A stretch of 20,144 nt of DNA from Cyclobacteriaceae bacterium (GTDB lineage Bacteria; Bacteroidota; Bacteroidia; Cytophagales; Cyclobacteriaceae). Location of the stretch: assembly GCA_021648745.1 (NCBI GenBank), contig JAKISE010000057.1:1-20144 (forward strand). The letters run 5' to 3'. The notes below the pieces were generated by a model. The model was not told the DNA's origin. It saw nothing but the letters and a program-made list of their open reading frames with translations, and ran no database searches. Each line of letters begins with the position of its first letter. Positions within the stretch are counted from its first letter, which is position 1. A program made the position numbers and the translations under genes. Positions 1 to 6,600 of the stretch are shown here, one piece after another.

Positions 1-160
1 AGTGCTCAAACAAGCAGAGTTAATACCAAAACCAGACTTATTTTCTTGAAAAAATCACCCATATATAGCTTAATAGACGACATCATCGTTTTATGAGTCA
101 GAGACTATAAACTTTCGGATCAATGTGACAAAAGATAAAAGATCTAAAGAAAAAATAAAA

Positions 161-254
161 AGACGTTAGACTAATAGACATTAGATTGAGGTTTAAAACA
201 AATGATTTAAGTTGAAGAAAAAGGTAGTATCTTGTGTCTATATATCTTACGTCT
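161..254. repeat. Degenerate AGAC/GTCT repeats forming an imperfect inverted repeat in the mgsA leader
   Basis: Positions 161-186 carry spaced AGAC-type units (agacgttagactaatagac and following bases). Positions 229-254 carry the complementary GTCT-type units at roughly 7-9 base spacing. The two 26-base arms match at 20 of 26 positions when one is reverse-complemented, with a 42-base loop. The motif also appears more loosely around 95-150 (gagtcagagac, aaaagataaaagatc). The whole 1-268 stretch upstream of mgsA shows no convincing gene. A role as an RNA hairpin in the mgsA leader is possible but unproven. Confidence 0.45.
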
Positions 255-268
255 TATGTCTCAATAAT

Positions 269-631
269 ATGAAAATAGCAATTATAGCACACGATGGAAA
301 AAAGGCTGAAATGGTTCAGTTTTTACTCGATCATAAAGAGCAATTAGCAAAGGTCGATTTGGTTTCAACTGGAACTACTGGGAGCCATGTGCAAAAGGCG
401 GGGCTAGCCGTTAAACCTCTTCTTTCTGGTCCGCTAGGTGGAGATGCACAAATTGCGGCCATGGTAGCCGAAGGCAAAATGGATATGGTTATCTTTTTTA
501 GAGACCCTCTGGGAAAACACCCTCACGAGCCTGATGTACAAATGTTGTTACGTCTTTGCGATGTACATAATGTACCGCTAGCCACCAATCCTGCTACAGG
601 CAGTATTTTACTTAAAAATTTTACGGCATAA
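269..631 (+). CDS. mgsA: Methylglyoxal synthase
   Basis: MgsA converts dihydroxyacetone phosphate to methylglyoxal and phosphate, a cytosolic bypass of lower glycolysis. The 120-residue product shows the family landmarks in order: IAHDGKK near the N-terminus (His/Asp pair), a phosphate-binding SGPLGGD with the catalytic-type Asp, FFRDPLGKHPHEPDVQ, and the C-terminal LATNPATGSILL. The reading frame stays open upstream to a TTG at 212, but the ATG at 269 is preferred: it begins MKIAIIAHDGKK directly at the conserved first strand, and the upstream 19 codons fall in repeat sequence. It is shorter than the 152-residue E. coli enzyme, mainly at both ends, with the core intact. It stands alone, convergent with the proS-linked gene, and ends at a hairpin. 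Identification is by motif recall, not a search. Confidence 0.93.
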   Translation: MKIAIIAHDGKKAEMVQFLLDHKEQLAKVDLVSTGTTGSHVQKAGLAVKPLLSGPLGGDAQIAAMVAEGKMDMVIFFRDPLGKHPHEPDVQMLLRLCDVHNVPLATNPATGSILLKNFTA

Positions 632-663
632 AAAAAGGAGCACTATTTCTAGTTCTCCTTTTT
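632..663. terminator. Bidirectional Rho-independent-type terminator between mgsA and the convergent gene
   Basis: A stem of aaaaaggagcact (632-644) pairs with agttctccttttt (651-663) with a single mismatch and a 6-base loop. It is followed on the + strand by a T-run (659-672); on the - strand the 632-640 A-run supplies the U-tract. It lies right after the mgsA stop and just past the stop of the 680-1132 gene, so it can serve both. Confidence 0.75.
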
Positions 664-679
664 ATTTTTTTTATTAGTA

Positions 680-1132
680 TTACTCAATCAAAGGTACTTC
701 GCTGGCAATTTGTACATCAATAAGCAATTGTACTTGGTTCATGATTTGAATAAATCGAGCTGCTTGTCTAGCACCCATAAGTTTCTTCAGCTTTTTATAA
801 GTTGTTTTCTGAATCTTTAATTGCTTTGATTTACTTGACATATATGTAGAAGCAATCTCATCTGCAATTTCATCTGTAAGCTTATCGTAGTTTTCTGCGA
901 ATTTATTAATGTTTTTTGCTCGCATATCAATCAACTCGTTGGTAGCAGTTTCGTACTCACCGTAGGCTTCCCAAAATGCAGTTTTATTCTCTTCCTTAAT
1001 ATCCATTGCTTCTGCAACCAAGCTTCTTTTTTCCTTATTAAGATCTTTCTTTAATAATTCTAGTAATTCTTGTGCTTGTGAACTCCCAAAAGAGAACATC
1101 AAAACACCTAATACGATTGCTAATTTTTTCAT
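680..1132 (-). CDS. Small secreted all-helical protein of unknown function
   Basis: The 150-residue product has a clear signal peptide (MKKLAIVLGVLMFSFGSSQAQ, cleavage around residue 20). The mature part is charged and predicted helical (KDLNKEKRSLVAEAMDIKEENK, KLTDEIADEIASTY, KIQKTTYKKLKKLMGARQAAR), ending in a short hydrophobic segment. The layout recalls periplasmic helical proteins of the Spy/CpxP kind, but I see no LTxxQ motif and do not assign it there. It starts 23 bases after the proS stop on the same strand, so the two are probably co-transcribed and end at the 632-663 hairpin. The function is unknown. Confidence 0.8.
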   Translation of the reverse strand: MKKLAIVLGVLMFSFGSSQAQELLELLKKDLNKEKRSLVAEAMDIKEENKTAFWEAYGEYETATNELIDMRAKNINKFAENYDKLTDEIADEIASTYMSSKSKQLKIQKTTYKKLKKLMGARQAARFIQIMNQVQLLIDVQIASEVPLIE

Positions 1133-1155
1133 TTTTATTTATAGTTAATGTAATT

Positions 1156-2631
1156 TTAATACGCTTTTGCAAAAACGACCCTGCCTTTTGAAGAATTTCC
1201 GGTAATTATACATTTACCAGCTTCGTTATTGCCTTCTAAAGGAATTAGTCTTATTGTTGCTTTCGTTTCTTTCTTAATTTTTTCTTCTGTTTCACTGGTT
1301 CCATCCCAATGAGCGTAGATAAAACCACCTTTTTCTTCTAACACCTTTTTAAACTCATCGTAGCTATTTACCTCTGTGGTTTTATCCTCTCTAAACTGAG
1401 AAGCTTTTGTAAACATATCCGCTTGAATAGTTTCTAAAAGTTCAGCAATCGTACCAGAAAGCCCTTCCATTGCATAGGTATTCTTTTCTTTTGTATCTCT
1501 ACGAGCTACTTCAACCTGGTTGCTTTCTAAATCACGCGGACCAATAGCAATTCGAATTGGATATCCTTTTTGTTCGTACTCAGCAAACTTCCATCCTGGC
1601 TTATGTGTGTCGCGCTTATCAAACTTAATCGTAATATCCTTGGCTCGAAGTTCTTTTACTACCACATCAGCCACCTTACTTATGGCTGCTAGTTCTTCTT
1701 CACTTCTAAAAATAGGAATAATAACCACTTGAGTTGGAGCCAATTTGGGTGGTAACACCAAGCCTTCATCATCAGAATGTGCCATAATAAGTGCACCCAT
1801 TAAACGTGTACTTACTCCCCAAGAAGTGCCCCATACGTAGTCAAGCTTACCACTTCTATCAGCAAACTTAACATCAAATGCTTTTGCAAAATTTTGGCCC
1901 AAAAAGTGTGAAGTACCCGCTTGCAAAGCTTTGCCATCTTGCATTAATGCTTCAATTGCATAGGTTTCTAAAGCTCCTGCAAATCGCTCACTTTCAGTTT
2001 TAACACCTCTCAGTACAGGAACAGCCATATAATTTTCAACAAAATCGGCATAGACATTCATCATTTGAAGTGCTTCTTCTTCCGCCTCTTGTTTGGTGGC
2101 GTGGGCGGTGTGGCCTTCTTGCCATAAAAACTCAGCCGTACGTAAAAATAACCTTGTTCTCATTTCCCAACGTACCACATTTGCCCATTGGTTTAACAAA
2201 ATAGGCAAATCGCGATAGGACTGAATCCATTTTTTATAGCTATCCCAAATAAGGGTTTCAGAAGTAGGTCTTACAATAAGTTCTTCCTCTAGTTTTGCAT
2301 CAGGGTCAACAATAACTCCATCACCATTTGGGTCATTCTTTAAACGGTAATGGGTAACAACAGCACATTCTTTGGCAAACCCTTCTACATGGCTAGCCTC
2401 CTTACTGAAATATGATTTTGGGATAAAAATGGGGAAGTAAGCATTATAATGACCTGTTTCTTTAAACTTTTTATCTAGCACGGCTTGCATATTTTCCCAG
2501 ATAGCATACCCATGTGGCTTAATAACCATACAGCCCCTAACCGCAGAATTTTCGGCTAAATCGGCCTTTTTAACTAGTTCGTTATACCATGCTGAATAAT
2601 CTTCACTCCTTTTTGTAATCCCTTTTCCCAT
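1156..2631 (-). CDS. proS: Prolyl-tRNA synthetase, archaeal/eukaryal (ProS type 3) form
   Basis: This cytosolic class II synthetase attaches proline to tRNA(Pro). The 491-residue protein has motif 1 around VRGCMVIKPHGYAIWENM, the proline/ATP site VRPTSETLIWDSYKKW, motif 2 RWEMRTRLFLRTAEFLWQEG followed by HTAHAT, and motif 3 GTSWGVSTRLMGALIMAHSD. An anticodon-binding domain follows (VVIIPIFRSEEE ... IAIGPRDLESNQVEVARRD), then the C-terminal extension ending FAKAY with a terminal Tyr, typical of the archaeal/eukaryal form; it lacks the bacterial editing (INS) insert. In the C-terminal subdomain only one Cys (GKCIITGNSS) remains of the zinc-binding cysteines found in archaeal relatives. The start MGKGITKRSEDYSAWY matches the family. 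It is divergent from the 2761 gene, and a perfect -7 box lies 54-61 bases upstream of the start. Confidence 0.97.
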   Translation of the reverse strand: MGKGITKRSEDYSAWYNELVKKADLAENSAVRGCMVIKPHGYAIWENMQAVLDKKFKETGHYNAYFPIFIPKSYFSKEASHVEGFAKECAVVTHYRLKNDPNGDGVIVDPDAKLEEELIVRPTSETLIWDSYKKWIQSYRDLPILLNQWANVVRWEMRTRLFLRTAEFLWQEGHTAHATKQEAEEEALQMMNVYADFVENYMAVPVLRGVKTESERFAGALETYAIEALMQDGKALQAGTSHFLGQNFAKAFDVKFADRSGKLDYVWGTSWGVSTRLMGALIMAHSDDEGLVLPPKLAPTQVVIIPIFRSEEELAAISKVADVVVKELRAKDITIKFDKRDTHKPGWKFAEYEQKGYPIRIAIGPRDLESNQVEVARRDTKEKNTYAMEGLSGTIAELLETIQADMFTKASQFREDKTTEVNSYDEFKKVLEEKGGFIYAHWDGTSETEEKIKKETKATIRLIPLEGNNEAGKCIITGNSSKGRVVFAKAY

Positions 2632-2684
2632 TGTTTGGTATGAATATTGCTTATTTCTTATTATATCTTAAAAATAATGAGGTG

Positions 2685-2692
2685 CAAATATA
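2685..2692 (-). promoter_or_regulatory. Bacteroidota-type -7 box (TATATTTG) for proS
   Basis: Read on the - strand this is TATATTTG, a perfect match to the Bacteroidota primary sigma consensus TAnnTTTG. It lies 54-61 bases before the proS start. No TTG stands at the usual 17-23 base spacing upstream, so the -33 element is weak or absent. A start site near 2677 would give a leader of about 45 bases. Confidence 0.5.
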
Positions 2693-2760
2693 TATCTTGT
2701 TAGTGGCTCTCGTTATCTTTAAAGAAAGTAATTGATTGTTGTACTAAAATTAAAAGGGAC

Positions 2761-3864
2761 ATGAAAATTAAAAATCTATTATCCAGCATTATTTTAGTTG
2801 CATTTATTTTTCCTCAAACCGTTTTTGGGCAATCTAAATGGGTTGAAAATGATGATATGTATTTTTCTAAAAAAGATAGAGAAAAAATATATGCATCCGT
2901 AGATAATTTAGAGCAGTCAAGCCTTACAACTGAGCAGTCGGAATATGCGGCTAGTCATAATTTTAATAGCCCAACAGTAATGAGCACAACTGCCGGTAGC
3001 CCAACGGTGCAACCTGTAGGAAATGCTGACTCTGATAATAATCAATACTTTATTAAGGACTATAGCATTAAAAATAAAGCCGACAATGAAGTTAAAACGT
3101 ATTCAGGAATAAATTCTAATACTGGATTTCAGTCAGGAATTAATGTTATTTTCACTTTAGGCTCTTCTTTTGGGTCTCCTTATGGTAGAAATAGGTATGG
3201 TTATTACAACCCCTTTGACGACCCTTTTAGTCCATATTATGACCCTTTTTATAGGTATGGAAATTCTAATTATTATGCTTCTTACAGGTATAACCCTTGG
3301 AGGTATAATAATTACGGTTACGGAAATAATAATGGTTTTGGAAACAACAACGGATATTATAACTCTGCAAATTGGTGCCCAACAAATGGCTACACAAACT
3401 ACTCGAACAATGTTAGAAATGAAGTAAGATATCGTAATGGCCGTAAAATAATATCAGGCTCTAGAAATGCTAGCTCAACCTCCCGTTCTCAACCGAATCG
3501 TGTGGCCACTTCTGACAGGCCTGTTAAAAATGTTAACACTAACGGTAGAAGCTCGTCAAGGGCATCTAGAAACTCGTATAGGAAATACCCTAATAGTGCC
3601 CAAAACCGTTCTGCTTATAAGCCTAATAGCAGTACTGCAAAAAGGGCAAATACGTATAATAGAACCAATGGGAATTCTAACAGAAGTAGAAGTAATTGGA
3701 ATAATAGTTCTAACCAAAATAGATCTAACAGCTATAGAAGTTCAGGGTCTTCATCAGGCTCACGGTCTTCTAGCTACAGTAGACCAAGTAGCGGAGGAAG
3801 CAGATCGAGTGGTTCTAGATCATCTTCAGGAGGTTCGCGAAGTACTGGTAAAAGAAAGAATTAA
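2761..3864 (+). CDS. Secreted low-complexity protein with Gly/Tyr/Asn-rich middle and Ser/Arg-rich tail
   Basis: A 367-residue protein with a signal peptide (MKIKNLLSSIILVAFIFPQT followed by VFGQ, cut near residue 24). Residues ~25-140 are of ordinary composition. Residues ~140-205 are rich in Tyr, Asn, Gly and Pro (YNPFDDPFSPYYDPFYRYG, YGYGNNNGFGNNNGYY). The last ~150 residues are a basic Ser/Arg/Asn-rich tail (SSGSRSSSYSRPSSGGSR and similar). There is no catalytic motif; the tail is probably disordered and could bind polyanions such as polysaccharide or DNA at the envelope, which is inference. It lies 36 bases before the FadL-like gene on the same strand, so it is likely co-transcribed, and is divergent from proS. 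The family appears Bacteroidota-specific, but I do not recognise a named domain. Confidence 0.85.
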   Translation: MKIKNLLSSIILVAFIFPQTVFGQSKWVENDDMYFSKKDREKIYASVDNLEQSSLTTEQSEYAASHNFNSPTVMSTTAGSPTVQPVGNADSDNNQYFIKDYSIKNKADNEVKTYSGINSNTGFQSGINVIFTLGSSFGSPYGRNRYGYYNPFDDPFSPYYDPFYRYGNSNYYASYRYNPWRYNNYGYGNNNGFGNNNGYYNSANWCPTNGYTNYSNNVRNEVRYRNGRKIISGSRNASSTSRSQPNRVATSDRPVKNVNTNGRSSSRASRNSYRKYPNSAQNRSAYKPNSSTAKRANTYNRTNGNSNRSRSNWNNSSNQNRSNSYRSSGSSSGSRSSSYSRPSSGGSRSSGSRSSSGGSRSTGKRKN

Positions 3865-3900
3865 CAAACAGGTTTTCTTGAATTATCCAAGGTTATTTAA

Positions 3901-5436
3901 ATGAAAAAAATATTTTTTCTAGCTGCTATTGCTTTGCCTATTTTGGCTAACGGACAATCTTATTATAAAGAAGCAATACGCTTTAGCAATACTGCTCCTT
4001 TAGGCAGTGCTCGTATTCAGTCCTTGGGCGGTGCTTCAGTTGCTTTAGGTGCTGACCCTTCTGCCATATTAACCAACCCTGCGGGCCTAGGATTGTATAA
4101 TAGTTGGGAAGTAGCATTAACACCCGCTATTAATATCACTAATACCAAAGCTTCCTTAAACAACAACACCACAAGCACCACAGGAACTAAGTTTTCGTTA
4201 GACCAAATTTCGTTGGTATTATCTAACCCTAACCGAGCTGAAACAGATGTTTGGTTTGGTGGGTCTTGGGGTTTTGGGGTGCAAAAAATCAATGATTTTA
4301 ACTCCAAATTTGTTTATGATGGCGTAAATACTGATAATAGTTTGATAGATTATTTTATTGAAAATGCAGACGGAATCCCTGCGAATGACTTCCCAAACAT
4401 GGAAGACGCCTTCGATTTAACATCACTCGCCTATTATAATTATTTAATTGGCCCTTGGAATGTAACTGATGTCAACGCACCAGATGATGAGTATTTTTCA
4501 GATGTAACCAGTTTTGTAAGACCTTCACTGCGTCAAACAGAAACGATTGAAACCAGTGGCTCGCAATACCAAATAACCCTTGGTTACGGAGGTAATTTTG
4601 GAGATGTATTCTATTTTGGATTTAACCTTGGCTTAGTTACCCTAGATTATCAGTCAACCAAAAGCTACACCGAGTATGATTTTGATTACACACAATATGA
4701 CTCTACGTACCACCCTCTAAACAGCTTTAATGCTACCGAAAATTTATCGATAAATGGCACCGGAGTTAACTTAAATTTTGGCATAATTATTAGACCTATG
4801 CCATCCTTTAGAATTGGTGCAAGCATTACTACAAGAACCGTTTACAACCTCAACGATTCTTATGAAACTACCATGGGAGCTGAATGGGATAATTTTTATT
4901 ATGAAGATCTAATTGGAGGAGATACTCTTTTAAATTCAACCTATGTTGAATCAGCGATTATTGAATCCATCTATACACTTGAAACACCTGTAAAATATGC
5001 CTTAGGAGGTGCTGCATTTTTAGGTAAACTCGGTTTTATAACCGTAGATGCCGAATTTATAAATTATGGAAAAGCTAGCTTAGATGCGCAAGAGTTTTCA
5101 ATGAGTGACGAAAACGAATACATAACCACCAACTTCGGTAACCAGGTAAATTTAAAAGCCGGAATTGAAATACGGCTATCTCCTCTACGATTAAGAGCAG
5201 GCTATGCCATAAATGGTGCACCAACCGATAAACAAGATAATTTAAAAATCAAAAGACAAAATTTTTCAGGAGGTGCAGGAATTTTGTTAGACCAATTTTA
5301 TGCGGATTTTGCATTGGTATTTGTAGATAGAAATACGCAATATTCGCCCTATCTTCTATCCGATTACTCAGAACCCGTTATTGATATAAGTGCCAATACT
5401 ATTCGAAGCGTCTTTACCTTTGGGTATAAGTTTTAA
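3901..5436 (+). CDS. OmpP1/FadL-family outer-membrane beta-barrel transporter
   Basis: FadL-like proteins form outer-membrane channels for hydrophobic substrates. The 511-residue product has a signal peptide (MKKIFFLAAIALPILANGQ), then the family N-terminal region SLGGASVALGADPSAILTNP followed by AGLGLY, with the characteristic NPAGL. Alternating beta-strand segments follow throughout (for example GVNLNFGIIIRPMPSFRIGA, YALGGAAFLGKLGFITVDAE, LRLRAGYAING). It ends SVFTFGYKF with a C-terminal Phe, the usual signal for outer-membrane insertion by BAM. Length fits the Bacteroidota members of the family. The substrate cannot be deduced. It follows the Ser/Arg-rich secreted protein gene after 36 bases and is convergent with aroK, with 19 bases between the stop codons. 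Confidence 0.9.
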   Translation: MKKIFFLAAIALPILANGQSYYKEAIRFSNTAPLGSARIQSLGGASVALGADPSAILTNPAGLGLYNSWEVALTPAINITNTKASLNNNTTSTTGTKFSLDQISLVLSNPNRAETDVWFGGSWGFGVQKINDFNSKFVYDGVNTDNSLIDYFIENADGIPANDFPNMEDAFDLTSLAYYNYLIGPWNVTDVNAPDDEYFSDVTSFVRPSLRQTETIETSGSQYQITLGYGGNFGDVFYFGFNLGLVTLDYQSTKSYTEYDFDYTQYDSTYHPLNSFNATENLSINGTGVNLNFGIIIRPMPSFRIGASITTRTVYNLNDSYETTMGAEWDNFYYEDLIGGDTLLNSTYVESAIIESIYTLETPVKYALGGAAFLGKLGFITVDAEFINYGKASLDAQEFSMSDENEYITTNFGNQVNLKAGIEIRLSPLRLRAGYAINGAPTDKQDNLKIKRQNFSGGAGILLDQFYADFALVFVDRNTQYSPYLLSDYSEPVIDISANTIRSVFTFGYKF

Positions 5437-5455
5437 CAAAAGATCGAACTCATGT

Positions 5456-5953
5456 TTAAAGCTTGTCAACTATAGTAGCAACAAGTTTGTCAACTGTAAC
5501 ACTATCACCTTCAATTTTTATTTCGGCATTTGAATACACATCAATCCGATCGAAATATAATTTTTGAATTTTATTTTCAACACCATCTTTTAAGAGAGGT
5601 CTTTGAGTATCTGCTTTTAACCGATTGATTAACACTTTTGGAGAAATATTAATAAATACCGTTTTACCAACTTTTTGCATTAAAGCAAGGCCATTATAAT
5701 GGCAAGGTGTTCCTCCACCTGTGGCTATTACAAAATCACCCTTTTTTTCAGCTACTTGCCCGAGCACCTGAGCTTCTACTTGCCTGAAATAGGATTCTCC
5801 TTTTAATTCAAAAATAGCTTCAACCGTTGCACCCTCTTTTCGTTCAATTTCAGTATCTATATCCAAAAATGTGTAATTCAACTGGGTTGCCAATGATTTG
5901 CCTATGGTAGATTTGCCGCTACCGGGCATTCCAATGAGAAATATTTTAGACAT
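5456..5953 (-). CDS. aroK: Shikimate kinase
   Basis: The enzyme phosphorylates shikimate to shikimate 3-phosphate in the chorismate/aromatic amino-acid pathway, in the cytosol. The 165-residue protein has the Walker A loop GMPGSGKST (8-16), the shikimate-binding DIDTEIE (Asp31, Asp33), FRQVE (Arg57, Glu60), the glycine-rich ATGGGTPCH (Gly79-81), and the lid arginine in TQRPLL (Arg118). Length and motif order match AroK; gluconate kinases of the same fold lack this pattern. The start MSKIFLIGMPGSGKS is unambiguous. It appears monocistronic, with a perfect -7 box 10-17 bases upstream of the start and the REP/RAYT element immediately beyond. Confidence 0.95.
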   Translation of the reverse strand: MSKIFLIGMPGSGKSTIGKSLATQLNYTFLDIDTEIERKEGATVEAIFELKGESYFRQVEAQVLGQVAEKKGDFVIATGGGTPCHYNGLALMQKVGKTVFINISPKVLINRLKADTQRPLLKDGVENKIQKLYFDRIDVYSNAEIKIEGDSVTVDKLVATIVDKL

Positions 5954-5962
5954 AAAACTTTA

Positions 5963-5970
5963 CAAATTTA
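5963..5970 (-). promoter_or_regulatory. Bacteroidota-type -7 box (TAAATTTG) for aroK
   Basis: On the - strand the sequence reads TAAATTTG, a perfect TAnnTTTG, 10-17 bases before the aroK ATG. That implies an almost leaderless transcript. It lies just outside the outermost hairpin of the neighbouring REP element (5976-5990), and no clear -33 TTG is present. Confidence 0.45.
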
Positions 5971-5975
5971 AAAGT

Positions 5976-6058
5976 CAGGCTGAAAGTCTGAAAATCATTA
6001 ACTTGGGGCAACGCCCCTAGTTTTGAATCACAAATATTTAGAGCCTGAATGGCTCTAA
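5976..6058 (+). repeat. Left REP cluster (three hairpins)
   Basis: Outer: CAGGC-TGAAA-GTCTG (5976-5990, one G-T pair). Middle: GGGGC-AAC-GCCCC (6005-6017). Inner: TTAGAGCC-TGAAT-GGCTCTAA (6038-6058, 8-base perfect stem), three bases before the transposase stop codon. The loops read TGAA on the + strand, the opposite orientation to the right cluster. Confidence 0.75.
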
Positions 6059-6061
6059 CTT

Positions 6062-6511
6062 TCATTCCCAAAAATATTGATTATCATACCCAGAAACATT
6101 ATATTCTTGCATAAAGACTTCAATTTCCTCCAAAAAAGATTTTGATCTATGATTTTCCTTCTGATTCTGAATATACCCTTTTACTACCTCAACTTTAGAA
6201 CTACTAACAGAAAATGCCCCATAACCAATTTGCCAAGTAAAGTTATCAACCCCTTGTAGCTTCATCCATTTTGAACTTTGCTTTTTTACATCTTCAACTA
6301 CCTTAGCCAATGCTTCATTCTTTGACAGGTGAAAAAGGATATGAATATGATCTGGCATCGAATTAATTTTGATTGGCGTGCATTGCTTATTCTTTTAAGA
6401 TCCCTCCAATATATGCGTGCAATTTTGTCTCAATATCTAAATTATATACGGGTATCTTCTTTTGGTTCCAAAAATCAAATGTATATATAGTTGAGCAAGT
6501 GATTGTCCCAT
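6062..6511 (-). pseudogene. REP-associated tyrosine transposase (RAYT, Y1/IS200-like), frameshifted
   Basis: Only the last 98 codons (from the Met at 6358, MPDHIHILFHLSKNEALAKV) form an intact frame, but homologous coding continues upstream. From the ATG at 6511 the frame reads MGQSLAQLYIHLIFGTKRRY then PYII and stop. A shifted frame then gives LDIETKLHAYIGGILKE and stop. The first frame resumes with CTPIKINS directly into MPDHIH. So a one-base loss followed by a compensating frameshift, with two stops, breaks a gene whose full span (about 149 codons) fits the family. The HUH motif is HIH in MPDHIHIL, and the downstream helix near GYIQNQKEN holds the expected Tyr. Such enzymes nick single-stranded DNA at hairpins; this copy is almost certainly inactive unless it is rescued by frameshifting or restarts at 6358. 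Confidence 0.85.
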
Positions 6512-6521
6512 TAATTGTATC

Positions 6522-6600
6522 AGCCCTTCAGGCTAATGTTTATTGTTAGATGCTTGGGGTTAACACCCCAAGCTATATATGTTTTCGCCTTTCAGGCGAA
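6522..6600 (-). repeat. Right REP cluster (three hairpins, inverted relative to the left cluster)
   Basis: Read on the - strand from the outside in: TTCGCC-TGAAA-GGCGAA (6600-6584), GCTTGGGGT-GTTA-ACCCCAAGC (6573-6552, 9-base perfect stem), AGCC-TGAAG-GGCT (6534-6522). The order, loop motif and spacing (about 10 then 17 bases) mirror the left cluster. The innermost hairpin lies 10 bases upstream of the original transposase ATG. Confidence 0.8.

Larger units (their letters stand above)
5976..6600 (-). mobile_element. REP/RAYT-type element: decayed Y1 transposase between mirror-image three-hairpin flanks
   Basis: A 625-base block fills the gap between aroK and the DoxX gene. In its centre is a broken IS200-like (REP-associated tyrosine) transposase. 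On each side are three short palindromes in the same order and roughly the same spacing, but inverted relative to each other: an outer GC-stem hairpin with a TGAAA loop, a G4/C4 palindrome, and an inner hairpin with a TGAAT or TGAAG loop. This matches the known architecture of REP sequences with their RAYT gene. The outer right hairpin ends at base 6600, directly against the stop codon of the DoxX gene. Exact boundaries are inferred from the hairpins. Confidence 0.75.

Noticed and set aside
3170..3904. Two + strand open frames (85 and 145 codons) over the low-complexity gene
   Set aside because: Out-of-frame shadows of the Tyr/Asn- and Ser/Arg-rich repeats; no start context or domain, while the main frame has a signal peptide.
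6062..6358. Intact 98-codon small gene
   Set aside because: Recognisable transposase sequence continues upstream in two frames, so it is the tail of a broken gene rather than a separate small protein.
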